A DNA stretch of 64,000 bases from Nitrosospira sp. 56-18. Its GTDB lineage: Bacteria > Pseudomonadota > Gammaproteobacteria > Burkholderiales > Nitrosomonadaceae. The DNA lies in NCBI GenBank assembly GCA_001899235.1, contig MKVR01000017.1, positions 17,876 through 81,875 on the forward strand, in the 5' to 3' direction. Numbering within the stretch: the stretch's first letter is position 1; every line of letters starts with the position of its first letter. The notes beneath the pieces are model-generated. The model was not told where the DNA came from and ran no database searches. It saw only the letters and a list, made by a program, of their open reading frames with translations. The translations under genes and the position numbers were made by a program. This document shows, piece by piece, positions 6,818 through 15,664 of the stretch.

Positions 6818-8768
6818 CAACCGGCAGAGTAGCTTGGACGACCCAGTTCGCGATGCCATAAACGGCGCGCAGGAGTTTACTGATCCCCTTGATGATCTGG
6901 TCCAGAAGACGGCCAACGATCCCGGCGCGCCGTTTGCGCCAGAGATTCTGGCTAAGTTGGCAGAATTGAGGAAAGAACATAGGGCTGAATTCGAGAAACT
7001 GCGGGCACAGCTAAAAAAAGCCGGATGCAGGATCACAGAACTGGATAAGGCGATCTCTGCCGAAAGCGGTGATACGGGAGGGCAGGGATCAACGCAAGCG
7101 GACTTTCTAATTGACCTTGCGCAATCGGCACTACTTTTCCATACGGCAGATACTACCGGATATGCTGACCTAACTGTAAATGGTCACCGTGAGACCTGGT
7201 CAATTCGGTCTAAGGGATTTCGCCGATGGCTGGTACGTAGCTATTTCGAGGCAACTCAGGGGGCACCGAGCTCCGAGGCTTTGAAATCTGCGCTCGATGT
7301 CATCGAGGCAAAAGCGCAGTTCGACTCACCTGAACGCGTCATCCACATTCGGGTCGGCGAACTGGACGGCAAACTTTATCTTGACCTGACAGATGAGGCG
7401 TGGCGCGCGGTGGAGATAGATTCCAGTGGCTGGCGCGTGGTCAGCGATCCACCCGTCCGATTTCGCCGCACCGCGGGAATGCAACCTTTGCCGGTACCAG
7501 AAAAGGGTGGGTCCATCGAAATTCTGCGATTCTTCCTCAACGTCAAGTCCGATGCTGACTTCGTACTTGTGGTGGCGTGGGCGTTAGCGGTTCTACGCAA
7601 TCGCGGCCCGTATCCCATACTCGTGCTGTCCGGCGAGCAGGGATCGGCGAAATCCACCTTTTGCTCTATCTTGCGTTCCCTTCTTGATCCCAATACTGCT
7701 CCCCTGCGTGCCCTGCCACGTGAGGAACGCGATCTGTTCATTGGTGCGAACAATGGTCACGTATTGACGTTCGACAACGTGTCAGGCCTGCAAGGCTGGA
7801 TTTCGGATGCGCTCTGTCGACTTGCCACGGGTGGTGGCTTTGCCGTACGTCAGCTCTACTCCGACCAGGATGAAGTGCTTTTCGATGCCGCTCGGCCGGT
7901 CATTCTGAACGGTATCGAGGAGATTGTGACACGGCCCGATCTTGCCGAGCGCGCCGTGTTTCTGACGCTTGAGGCAATTTCAGAAAAGGACCGTCGGCCC
8001 GAAGCGCAACTATGGGCCGAATTCGAAAGCCAGCGTTCCCTTATCCTCGGCGTGTTACTGGATGCAGTAGTAGAAGGTATCAAGCAGCTTCCTGGCACTC
8101 ATCTTGAAAGGCTCCCGCGCATGGCTGATTTTGCGCTCTGGGCAACTGCCTGCGAACCGGCTTTGTGGACCCCCGGGACGTTCTGGTCGGCCTATTGCGG
8201 AAACCGGGACGAGGCGGTCAATAGTGTGATAGAGGCGGATTTGGTTGCAGTCGCCATCTGTGCGATGGTGCCCGCGCAAACAGATTGGACGGGGACTGCC
8301 ACCGATCTTCTGGCTGAACTTGGCAAAAAGATCGGCGAAGTGGGAACCAAGGCCAGAAGCTGGCCAAAGAGTCCTAACGGGCTTTCCAAGCAGCTGCGGC
8401 GCCTAGCGACGTTTTTGCGCAAGATTGGCATTGGGATTAGTTATACCCGCAAGAATCATGAGGGAACGCGAACCATCACGATTAGCAACTTTGGTTCGGG
8501 GCCAGAAATCGAGGGGCTGCAACCGTCAGCATCGTCAGCGTCGTCGACAATCAATGAAAACAGGAGTGCTGGCAAAGGATTGGAGTCTAACCAATTGCTG
8601 ACGGTTGACGACCATGCAGACGATAGCGATCAATACACCAAATCGATCGTCAGCGGCAACCTATTGAAAAACAATGGTGCAGACGGTGCTGACGATGCTG
8701 ACGCAGATATGCCCTATCCATCTAAGCCGAAAAAACCAGATTCTGATGACTGGAGTACGCGTTTATGA
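6810..8768 (+). CDS. P-loop ATPase/replicative helicase-like protein of an integrative element
   Basis: A 652-residue protein with a predicted coiled region (about 50-80), a central region and a P-loop ATPase domain at about 240-420. The Walker A is 'LVLSGEQGSAKSTFCSILRS', followed by 'GHVLTFDNVSGLQ' as the Walker B position and 'ERAVFLTLE'. This resembles primase-associated helicases of plasmids, phages and integrative elements. The C-terminal ~90 residues are Ser/Asp-rich and look disordered. It overlaps the Toprim gene by 8 bp and the next gene by 4 bp (ATGA). Helicase activity is inferred from context. Confidence 0.8.
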   Translation: MNDNRQSSLDDPVRDAINGAQEFTDPLDDLVQKTANDPGAPFAPEILAKLAELRKEHRAEFEKLRAQLKKAGCRITELDKAISAESGDTGGQGSTQADFLIDLAQSALLFHTADTTGYADLTVNGHRETWSIRSKGFRRWLVRSYFEATQGAPSSEALKSALDVIEAKAQFDSPERVIHIRVGELDGKLYLDLTDEAWRAVEIDSSGWRVVSDPPVRFRRTAGMQPLPVPEKGGSIEILRFFLNVKSDADFVLVVAWALAVLRNRGPYPILVLSGEQGSAKSTFCSILRSLLDPNTAPLRALPREERDLFIGANNGHVLTFDNVSGLQGWISDALCRLATGGGFAVRQLYSDQDEVLFDAARPVILNGIEEIVTRPDLAERAVFLTLEAISEKDRRPEAQLWAEFESQRSLILGVLLDAVVEGIKQLPGTHLERLPRMADFALWATACEPALWTPGTFWSAYCGNRDEAVNSVIEADLVAVAICAMVPAQTDWTGTATDLLAELGKKIGEVGTKARSWPKSPNGLSKQLRRLATFLRKIGIGISYTRKNHEGTRTITISNFGSGPEIEGLQPSASSASSTINENRSAGKGLESNQLLTVDDHADDSDQYTKSIVSGNLLKNNGADGADDADADMPYPSKPKKPDSDDWSTRL

Positions 8769-9259
8769 CTGCTGCAGATGCAATAAGAATTGCGGAGAAC
8801 GCCGGAATACAAGTCACACTCGACGGAGACAGTCTCGTATTGGCAGCCGCCGTGAAACCGCCGGCCGAAGTGATCGAAATCCTGGCACTGAATAAAGCGG
8901 CTATCGTAGACCTTCTTCGTGGGGCCAACGGCGGGTTCGCAATTGAGGACTGGCGGGAGCTCTTCGACGAGCGGGCTGGCATCGCTGAGTTTGAGGGTGG
9001 TCTGCCGCGAGAACAGGCTGAAGTCCAGGCCTTTTGCCATTGCGTGGAGGATTGGCTCGACAGTAATTCGGTTCGATCCAGCGCAGGTTGTTGTGCCTTT
9101 TGCGGTCGATCCCAAGGCCAATTGCGGGAATACAGCTACGGTAACTCCGCACGAGCCTCAAGCGAAGTATTGCTGCATCATGAATGCTCGCGGGCCTGGC
9201 ATCAGCAACGCGAAGAGAAAGCCATGGAGGCGCTGAAGCTGCTGCTTCATACACATTAG
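8765..9259 (+). CDS. TubC_N-like and zinc-binding small protein
   Basis: Residues 5-55 ('GIQVTLDGDSLVLAA', 'VIEILALNKAAIVDLLR') resemble the TubC N-terminal docking fold, which also occurs in primase-linked proteins of integrative elements. The C-terminal half has a possible zinc site: 'CCAFCGRSQG' and 'LHHECSRAWHQ'. The start overlaps the preceding gene by 4 bp, so it belongs to the replication operon. Function is unknown; docking to the helicase/primase is a guess. Confidence 0.65.
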   Translation: MTAADAIRIAENAGIQVTLDGDSLVLAAAVKPPAEVIEILALNKAAIVDLLRGANGGFAIEDWRELFDERAGIAEFEGGLPREQAEVQAFCHCVEDWLDSNSVRSSAGCCAFCGRSQGQLREYSYGNSARASSEVLLHHECSRAWHQQREEKAMEALKLLLHTH

Positions 9260-9322
9260 GAGCAAATCGGCTTCGAAAGGAATCGGGGGCTTTTTTAAGG
9301 GTTGAATTGAGTTGAAAAAGCG

Positions 9323-9598
9323 ATGATCAAACAGCAACCAGAAAGCGCAAAATTTCCTGCTGTAACCATTGATGCGACTAGCGGTGCGTGTACCCCTACC
9401 CCCCCTAAAATAAAGCTGAACAGCCTTGAAGATGTGCGCCGTGAGATGGCGACTGTGTATCGGGAAGCAAGAGGTGGAAGAATGGACGCGAGCGAGGCAG
9501 GACGCTTCGCCTATATTCTCAGCGGTATCGGAAAGCTGATCGAGGCAACGGATATCGAAAGAAGAATTGTGCAAATGGAAAGGAAGCTTCTGAAATGA
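9323..9598 (+). CDS. small hypothetical protein
   Basis: A 91-residue protein. The C-terminal 50 residues are helical ('EDVRREMATVYREARGGRMD', 'ATDIERRIVQMERKLLK') and look like a small phage- or integrative-element protein that oligomerises through a coiled coil. The stop overlaps the start of the next ORF (ATGA at 9595-9598), which supports both as real coupled genes. I do not recognise a family with certainty. Confidence 0.6.
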   Translation: MIKQQPESAKFPAVTIDATSGACTPTPPKIKLNSLEDVRREMATVYREARGGRMDASEAGRFAYILSGIGKLIEATDIERRIVQMERKLLK

Positions 9599-9792
9599 AC
9601 ATTATTCGACGGCTGGAAGTGCTGGAAGCAGCGGCGCTCAAGAAGAGGGATGACGTGGGGATCGAGGTGGTATTTTTAAAAACAGGCGAGAGTGACGAGG
9701 AGGGGATCATCAGATCGGGGTTCTCGGATTGGCCTCGGGACAGGATTGTCTGCGTCAGATTTGTAAAACCAAACGATATGTCAGCTACGTAA
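9595..9792 (+). CDS. small hypothetical protein
   Basis: A 65-residue protein starting within the stop codon of the preceding gene. It opens with 'MNIIRRLEVLEAAALKKR', a short amphipathic helix, followed by an acidic part and 'WPRDRIVCVRFVKP'. It ends the + strand replication-like operon. No known family was recognised. Confidence 0.55.
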   Translation: MNIIRRLEVLEAAALKKRDDVGIEVVFLKTGESDEEGIIRSGFSDWPRDRIVCVRFVKPNDMSAT

Positions 9793-9793
9793 G

Positions 9794-9982
9794 CTAAGAG
9801 CTTATCGCTGCACATACCTCTGCAACCTTAGTCCAATCCCTCTGCGCGAGAACGTTCCCGTCTTCGAGAAGATGAAGCTCAGACGGGGAGAACATCGAAC
9901 AAATCTGGCGCCTAGAGCGAGTTTCGCGCAACAACACCAAACGGCGGAGTTGGTTTGCGTAGCCGGGGTGCTTCCCCCGCAC
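9794..9982 (-). CDS. possible gene fragment
   Basis: A minus-strand frame with plausible protein-like composition ('RGKHPGYANQLRRLVLLRET', 'SPSELHLLEDGNVLAQRDWT') ends 2 bp from the stop of the + strand operon. It has only a GTG start without a ribosome-binding site, and the open frame continues upstream to about 10,024. It may be the 3' end of a lost gene. Confidence 0.25.
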   Translation of the reverse strand: MRGKHPGYANQLRRLVLLRETRSRRQICSMFSPSELHLLEDGNVLAQRDWTKVAEVCAAISS

Positions 9983-10240
9983 GAAGCACAGCGCGGCTTG
10001 GAGACATACGGCAGGCTTGCAGCATCACGCGACACCATGAAGCCCGTGCCTATCTGCACGCTGCGGCATTACGTGCCGCAGGTTGGACGGCTTTGCGCTA
10101 TGTGGAGTGGGAGTGAAGGTTCCGTTGATTCGTTTGCGCGGTGCGGTCAGAATGCACAGACGTTCGAGGATCATCAAGTGTTTTTATTATAGGCTGTCCG
10201 CTCGGGCAGGCACATCCGCTCGTAGAGAGCCAGTTCGATA
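9983..10240. other. junction region without recognisable gene
   Basis: No supported gene. The sequence joins the replication operon to the decayed polyvalent-protein fragment, whose homology becomes recognisable at about 10,241. Confidence 0.4.
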
Positions 10241-12270
10241 GGACTCGGCCGAGAACGAGCGCCAGAAGGCAAATGGCGCGGTCGGCGAGCCGGAAGGCTT
10301 TACCTACGGCGGCAAGATCTACATCATCGCCTCGCAAATTGCCACGCCTGGCGATGCGGCCCGCGTGCTGCTGCATGAGGCCCTGGGGCACTATGGCCTG
10401 CGCGGCGTGTTCGGCGAGGATCTGTACAAGGTGCTCAAGCAGGTGGCCGGGCTGCGCCGCCGCGACATCGAGGCCAAGGCTGTCCAGTACGGCCTCGACA
10501 TGGGCAAAGAGTCCGACCGGCTGATCGCCGCCGAGGAAGTGCTGTCCGAGCTGGCGCAGACCAATCCGAAGAGCGGCCTGGTGCAGCGGGCCATTGCTGC
10601 GATCAAGAAGTGGATACGCGAGAATATTCCCGGCTTCGAGAACATGCAGCTCTCGGATTCGGAAATTATCGAGCGCTACCTGGTGCCCGCCCGCGACTTC
10701 GTGCAGCGGGGTTTAACGGGCGCACCTGGTGCCGTGGCCGGGGCGTTTTCCCGCAATGCTGAAGCGCTGCATGCGATAAATAACAGGGTAAACGGGCAGA
10801 TTCAGCAGTGGGCAAGGGGCAAGTTAAGACATGAGGTTGAGCTACAACTAGACAGGCCAAGCGAGATATTGCGCCTGTTCAACGTGCTGGACCTGCCGAT
10901 CCGGCTAACTCAATCTGTTATGTCCAAGGGACGCCGCGAGCATAAATTAAGCGCATCTGACATGCGCGATATTGCGCTGAATGTCCAGACGCCCATCGCT
11001 GTTTTCGAGTCGAGGAAAGGCGTTGGTCACATTGTCCTTGTAACCGAGGCACGTCATGCAGAGGGGAATGTTACGGTGGCGATGCAGTTGGAGGTGACGC
11101 CGAAAGGAAGCCATATAACGATCAATGACATTCGCACCATGTACCCAAGGCCGGATGCTGAAGTCCATGTGTGGGTGGATGCAGGGCTATTGCTTGGGTA
11201 TGAAAAACGCAAAGGCCGCGATTGGCTTGCTGACAGTGGCGGATATAATCTCCGCCGCACACAAGACAATGCGACCCTTGACAAAGCCATTGTATCGTGC
11301 GTGCCCGGATGGACGAATTCGAGGCCAGCATGCGCGATCCGCTCATCAAGGCTATCCATGAATCCGGGGTCGAGTACGATGACGTGGAGGAATACCTGCA
11401 CGCGCTGCACGCGCCTTCGCGCAACGCGGCCATGCGCGAGATCAACCCGACCGCAGCCGAGCTGCAAGACCGCACGGACAAGCTCTCCGCCCGGCGCGAC
11501 GCCCTGGTGAATGATCCCGATGTGGCCGAATACCTGAAACTGCGGCGCGAACTGCGCCAGGCCGAGGGCGATATCGAGGACGGCATCGCCGACGCCACCC
11601 TGCCCGTCATGATTCGTATGGACATTATGAAGCTCAAGAAGACGCCAAGCGTGAACGACTACACCGGCACGCTGGACGAGCTGCGTGCGCTGCGCCTGGT
11701 GAAGCCGTTCGAGGGGGATAACACGGCTTTGTCGGGCATGAGCAACGAGGAAGCGGCGGCTGTTTTAGCCAAAATCGACGCAAACGGCACGAGGAAGGCG
11801 CTGGAGCGCGTTTCGGCCATTGTTGACGGCATTACCTCAAAAACGCGCCAGATTTTCATGGATGCGGGCCTGGAGACGCCGGAAACCATCCAGGCGTGGA
11901 ACGAGAAGTACGAGCACTATGTTCCATTGCACCGCGACGAGGTCGGCGGCGATTCCAACATGCCGCGCATCGGCCAGGGCTTCAACATCCGGGGCCGCGA
12001 ATCGAAGCGTGCCACCGGCTCCAATCGAGAAGTGACCGACATCCTGGCGCACGTGGTGGCGCAGCACGAGGCCGCCATCATCCGCGCCGAGAAAACCAAA
12101 GTGGATCAGGCCCTGTTCAAGTTCGCGCAGACCAACCCGGACCCGGCGCTGTGGACCCTGGACACGGCACCCATGATCCGCACCGTGGAAGGTGTCCGGC
12201 TTGGCGGTGAGCCGCGTCGATCCGACCTACAAGGACCGGGCGAATGTCCTGAACCACGCGCGCCTGTCTG
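10241..12270 (+). pseudogene. fragment of giant phage polyvalent (LPD38/MuF-like) protein, frameshifted
   Basis: A long reading continues in one frame to about 11,290 and then in another from 11,297. The first part contains 'AARVLLHEALGHYGLRGVFG', an HExxH-like segment, then a helical region, then a domain ('RKGVGHIVLVTEARHA') resembling a MuF-linked Barnase/EndoU/RelE-like nuclease domain. The second part is helical ('AWNEKYEHYVPLHRDE', 'ILAHVVAQHEAAIIRAEKTK') as in the large polyvalent proteins of phages and conjugative elements. Both ends are missing: it lacks a start and is cut at about 12,270. It is a relic of a much larger gene of several thousand codons. Confidence 0.65.
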
Positions 12271-12271
12271 C

Positions 12272-12508
12272 CTAATCTCGCACATCTTTTTTCTTATCCG
12301 CTTCCAGCTCCTCCACCTTTTTCAAGAATCGGGTCCACATCCCATTCCAGAATTGCTCGTCGGCCACGGTTGACCCCCCCTCATCGAGCGCGGCTTCCAG
12401 CGTGTCCTCCAGCTCCGTTTGCAGCTCCTTGCGCCGTTCTTCCGGCAATAGGTGCCAATAATCCGGGTCCAGTATCGTATCCTGCTCGTCGGCTTGTTTT
12501 TTTCTCAT
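12272..12508 (-). CDS. small acidic hypothetical protein
   Basis: A 78-residue protein starting at an ATG preceded by a good ribosome-binding site ('aggagatccacg'). A longer open frame extends upstream, but the strong site decides this start. The sequence is helical and acidic ('LLPEERRKELQTELEDTLEA', 'VADEQFWNGMWTRFLKKVEE'). It lies 116 bp downstream of an XRE regulator on the same strand. Its partner or function is unknown. Confidence 0.6.
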   Translation of the reverse strand: MRKKQADEQDTILDPDYWHLLPEERRKELQTELEDTLEAALDEGGSTVADEQFWNGMWTRFLKKVEELEADKKKDVRD

Positions 12509-12624
12509 CGTGGATCTCCTAACATATTTATGGCTTGAGGAAAGAGGAACATTTTTCGTCAAAAATCGCAAAAATGTTCCCTTTATGGGGAGATGAGTCA
12601 AACAGGGACCCACTGTCGCATGTT

Positions 12625-12852
12625 CTAGAAATCCATCAGCTCTGAGGCCGGGATGCCCAGCGTTCCAGCTAGGCGGCAAATGTTGAGCAGGGCGATATTG
12701 CGCTGCCCACGCTCGATTCCCCCCAGATAACTGCGCGCCAACCCACTCTCCAACGCGAGCTGTTCCTGCGACCAGCCGCGCTCCTTGCGCAGCTGCGCTA
12801 GCCTTTTCCCAAACAAGAGCCGTGGATCGGGGGATTTCTCATTTTTCGCCAT
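12625..12852 (-). CDS. XRE-family transcriptional regulator
   Basis: A 75-residue, single-domain Cro/C1-type regulator. The HTH runs from 'LFGKRLAQLRKERGWSQEQL' through 'ALESGLARSYLGGIERGQRN', followed by the stabilising helix 'LLNICRLAGTLGIPASELMD'. This is a full-length stand-alone XRE protein. It probably controls itself and perhaps the acidic protein downstream, and resembles regulators found on integrative elements. Confidence 0.9.
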   Translation of the reverse strand: MAKNEKSPDPRLLFGKRLAQLRKERGWSQEQLALESGLARSYLGGIERGQRNIALLNICRLAGTLGIPASELMDF

Positions 12853-13134
12853 CCCCAGATTGTCTGGATCAGGTTACTATCAGGCCACGCTCTATGAGTG
12901 ACAATTATACGGTCCCCTGGCTGACCGCGAACTCATGGTTGAATGCCGCAATTAGGCTCTCCGGACATCGCGAGCTGATTTTCAGGGTTATTCAAAACAC
13001 AACGTGGTTGGCAGGCTGTAAATCATGGTTGTGCATGGTTGTCCGATTGAGCCTGGCTCCACGCCACGCTGTATGAATGCTCCATCGCAGGGGTAGCGCG
13101 CCTCAGGGCCTAGTTAACGCGCTGCCTGTTGTCA
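12853..13134. other. intergenic, promoter region of XRE gene; otherwise nothing seen
   Basis: The segment holds the upstream region of the minus-strand XRE gene and repeated words such as 'catggttg', 'tcatggttgtgcatggttgt'. No gene was supported. Confidence 0.35.
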
Positions 13135-13442
13135 TCAGTGCTTCGTCTTGCCCAGGCTGCTACAGACATTTCCCAGCACCTCTACGAGGTTTTCCATTCC
13201 GTCAGCCAAAAGCCTGGCCTGCTCCTCGTTGGGTTTCACCGTGTCCGCCAGCACCAGCATTCCTCAAGCGGTATCTCGCCATGCCGTGCCTGATCCTGAT
13301 GATGGGCAAGATTGAGTGCCAGCAGCCTCGCACACTCGGCCACTTCCTTCTTGATGGCCTTTTCGATTAGCACATCGGCCAATTTATAGTAATGTTCGAA
13401 ACATCGACAGACCAGCCATATCCATCTCGGCGCAAATGCCAC
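13135..13442 (-). pseudogene. small ORF broken by a frameshift
   Basis: Two adjoining minus-strand frames look like parts of one protein. The upstream part (13,236-13,442) contains 'YYKLADVLIEKAIKKEVAEC', 'LLALNLAHHQDQARHGEIPL'. The downstream part, in another frame from about 13,260 to 13,135, contains 'LADTVKPNEEQARLLADGME', 'NLVEVLGNV'. The sense passes from one to the other at 'EIPLEE' / 'MLVLADT'. Either a single-base change has split the gene or two short overlapping genes exist. Family unknown. Confidence 0.5.
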
Positions 13443-13768
13443 ACTTTACCGTCATATTGAGAATTGCGGCCGCAGCAATATGCGTCCTCCATATCGCAAC
13501 AGCCCAAGCTGAACCTTTTATCGGAACGGTGGTTGCAATAGCTGATGGCGATACCCTTACTGTCCTAACCAATGAGAAGCAAAAGATCAAGATCAGACTG
13601 GCCGAGATCGATGCGCCAGAGAGACACCAGGCCTACGGAGCACGCGCCAAGCAGTCCCTGTCAGATCTGTGCTTCGGCAAGCGAGCGGAAGTACTCCCCA
13701 AGATCAAAGACCAGTATAAGCGTACCGTGGAAACTGCCGATCAGGTTGCCATAAGCGACAGTAACTGA
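13436..13768 (+). pseudogene. staphylococcal-nuclease-like secreted nuclease, 3'-truncated
   Basis: The first ~25 residues form a signal peptide ending 'IATAQA'. The nuclease fold begins with 'FIGTVVAIADGDTLTVL', 'KIRLAEIDAPERHQAYGARA' and 'LSDLCFGKRAEV', which contain the family's GDT and D-x-PE residues. Homology ends at 'KDQYKRTV' and is replaced by 12 unrelated residues. The C-terminal half with the remaining active-site residues is missing, so it is probably inactive. The break lies about 70 bp before the T6SS genes and may mark the end of the T6SS acquisition. Confidence 0.75.
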
Positions 13769-13840
13769 CCCTATCCTGATAAGCCACGTACCGATTACAA
13801 TAAGAATTTCCGGCATGATTTTCATATTTGGGAAGAAATC

Positions 13841-14893
13841 ATGACGCTGAGGAGCAAGTTTGCCGAGCATCTAAATATGGAAATATTGATCGCACCGATC
13901 TCTCAGGATTCACCTAGCGGCCCAAACCTGGAGTATGACAGTGATTTCATAGAGCTGGAGCAGGTTAGCCAGGGCAAGCCCGAACGCCAGACCGGACAGG
14001 TAATCGTCCCTGCGGAAGAGCCTGATTGGCCTGATGTCCAGCGCCGCGCTGAATTGCTTCTATCCCGAAGCAAGGACTTGCGCGTCGTCATGTTATTTGT
14101 CCGGGCCGCGATCCACTGCGAGGGCATGAAGGGACTTGCCTCCGGCCTGAAGCTGCTGCAAATCTTTCTCACCGATTATTGGGAGACTGTCCACCCCGCC
14201 CTCGATCCCGAGGAAGGCGATGATCCGGGGGTGCGCCTCAATGTGCTTGCAGCGCTGTCAAACCCGGATGCAATGCTGCGCGATGTGCGTGGCGTTGCGT
14301 TCGCCAGTACGGGAAGCCACGCACGGCTGTCCGTGCGCGATGTGCTCGTCGCCATGAACAGGCTGCGAGCGGACAATGGCGCGAGCGTGCCGAGCCAGGC
14401 GGAAATCGAAGAAATCCTTCGCCTTCCGGAAAACGCGGCTTCCATGCAGGCGTTGCGGGAAGCATTGTCGGCCGTGGATGGAATCCATCTCTTCCTGGGA
14501 GAAAAGGTGGGTTATGACCGTGTTCCGGATCTGCAGCCCCTGAAGGATATACTCAAAACCGTGGCGCAACTGGGTCCAGCCACCGCTCATGTTTCCCAGC
14601 CGGGAGAAATTTCCCTGGGTACCGAAGGGGTGGCGCAGATGCAGGCTGGGGAGAACAAGGAGCTGATGATGACAATGCCTGGCGAGATTCGCAATCGGGA
14701 AGACGCAGTGCGCATGCTCGAGAAAATATGCGAGTTCATCGAGCGGACCGAGCCGGCGAATCCCGCGCCGCTATTTATTCGCCGGGGACAGCGTCTCATG
14801 ACAAAGAATTTCGTCGAAATCCTGCAGGAACTGGCGCCAGAGAGCCTGAACCAGCTTAAGCAGATTACCGGCGCCGAACCGAAAAAGCCCTGA
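13841..14893 (+). CDS. tssA: T6SS assembly protein TssA
   Basis: A 350-residue TssA. The N-terminal ImpA_N domain spans about residues 15-200 ('ILIAPISQDSPSGPNLEYDS', 'SKDLRVVMLFVRAAIHCEGM', 'LTDYWETVHPALDPEEGDDP'). The C-terminal part has the typical ending 'PANPAPLFIRRGQRLMTKNF'. TssA primes baseplate and sheath polymerisation and caps the growing tail. The ATG at 13,841 has a 'gggaag' ribosome-binding site; a later ATG at 13,877 begins where family similarity starts but has none. It is first in the + strand T6SS block. Confidence 0.95.
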   Translation: MTLRSKFAEHLNMEILIAPISQDSPSGPNLEYDSDFIELEQVSQGKPERQTGQVIVPAEEPDWPDVQRRAELLLSRSKDLRVVMLFVRAAIHCEGMKGLASGLKLLQIFLTDYWETVHPALDPEEGDDPGVRLNVLAALSNPDAMLRDVRGVAFASTGSHARLSVRDVLVAMNRLRADNGASVPSQAEIEEILRLPENAASMQALREALSAVDGIHLFLGEKVGYDRVPDLQPLKDILKTVAQLGPATAHVSQPGEISLGTEGVAQMQAGENKELMMTMPGEIRNREDAVRMLEKICEFIERTEPANPAPLFIRRGQRLMTKNFVEILQELAPESLNQLKQITGAEPKKP

Positions 14894-15101
14894 TAGCCCC
14901 CGTAGCTATCCGCGCGAAAGGGGCCAGGATCTGTCCGGAAATTTCCGGATATATTCCTTGCGACTGCTTGCGGATACGGTTGCCAGCGTCTACTATCATG
15001 TGTATAGCACGTTAGAACTAACAGGTTTCCTGGCGAGCTCATACGGTGGATCATCGGGCATGAGCGCAACCTTAAAACCATCTTCAAGGGGAGGTGCAAT
15101 C

Positions 15102-15614
15102 GTGGCACAGAGCAGTCAGAAATTCATCGCGCGCAATCGCGCTCCGCGGGTTCAGATCGAATACGATGTCGAACTGTACGGCGCCGAGAAAAAAATCCAG
15201 CTTCCATTCGTCATGGGTGTGTTTGCGGATTTGTCGGGCAAGCCCACCGAAGCGCTTCCCCCCGTGGCAGATCGCAAATTTCTCGATATCGATGTCGATA
15301 ATTTCGACGATCGCATGAAGGCAATCAAACCCCGGGTCGCCTTCCAGGTTCCCAATACGCTGACCGGAGAGGGGAACCTCAGCGTCGATATTTCCTTCGA
15401 GAGCATGGATGATTTTTCTCCGGCCGCGGTGGCGCGAAAAGTCGATGCCCTGAACAAGCTGCTGCAGGCGCGCCAGCAGCTTTCCAACCTCGTCACTTAC
15501 ATGGACGGCAAAACCGGGGCGGAAGAACTGATAGCCAAGGTGCTGAACGACCCCGCACTGCTCCAGACTCTTGCCGCGGGCAAAAAACCGGCGGATGAAG
15601 CTGGCGCAGCGTGA
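15102..15614 (+). CDS. tssB: T6SS sheath small subunit TssB
   Basis: A 170-residue protein with the family opening 'SSQKFIARNRAPRVQIEYDV' and 'KIQLPFVMGVFADLSG'. With TssC it forms the contractile sheath and carries the ClpV-sensitive interface. The open frame extends to 14,958, but GTG at 15,102 is preceded by 'ggggaggtgcaatc' and gives the usual length, so I choose it. The 208-bp gap from tssA could hold an own promoter. Confidence 0.95.
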   Translation: MAQSSQKFIARNRAPRVQIEYDVELYGAEKKIQLPFVMGVFADLSGKPTEALPPVADRKFLDIDVDNFDDRMKAIKPRVAFQVPNTLTGEGNLSVDISFESMDDFSPAAVARKVDALNKLLQARQQLSNLVTYMDGKTGAEELIAKVLNDPALLQTLAAGKKPADEAGAA

Positions 15615-15664
15615 TCCGGCTGAACAGATCACGCTGATCCGATATAAGAAGACAGGAGAAAATA

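Noticed and set aside
13770..13840. Sigma-54 promoter upstream of tssA
   Set aside because: I looked for a GG-N10-GC type site because many T6SS clusters use one, but saw no convincing match here, before hcp or before tssJ.
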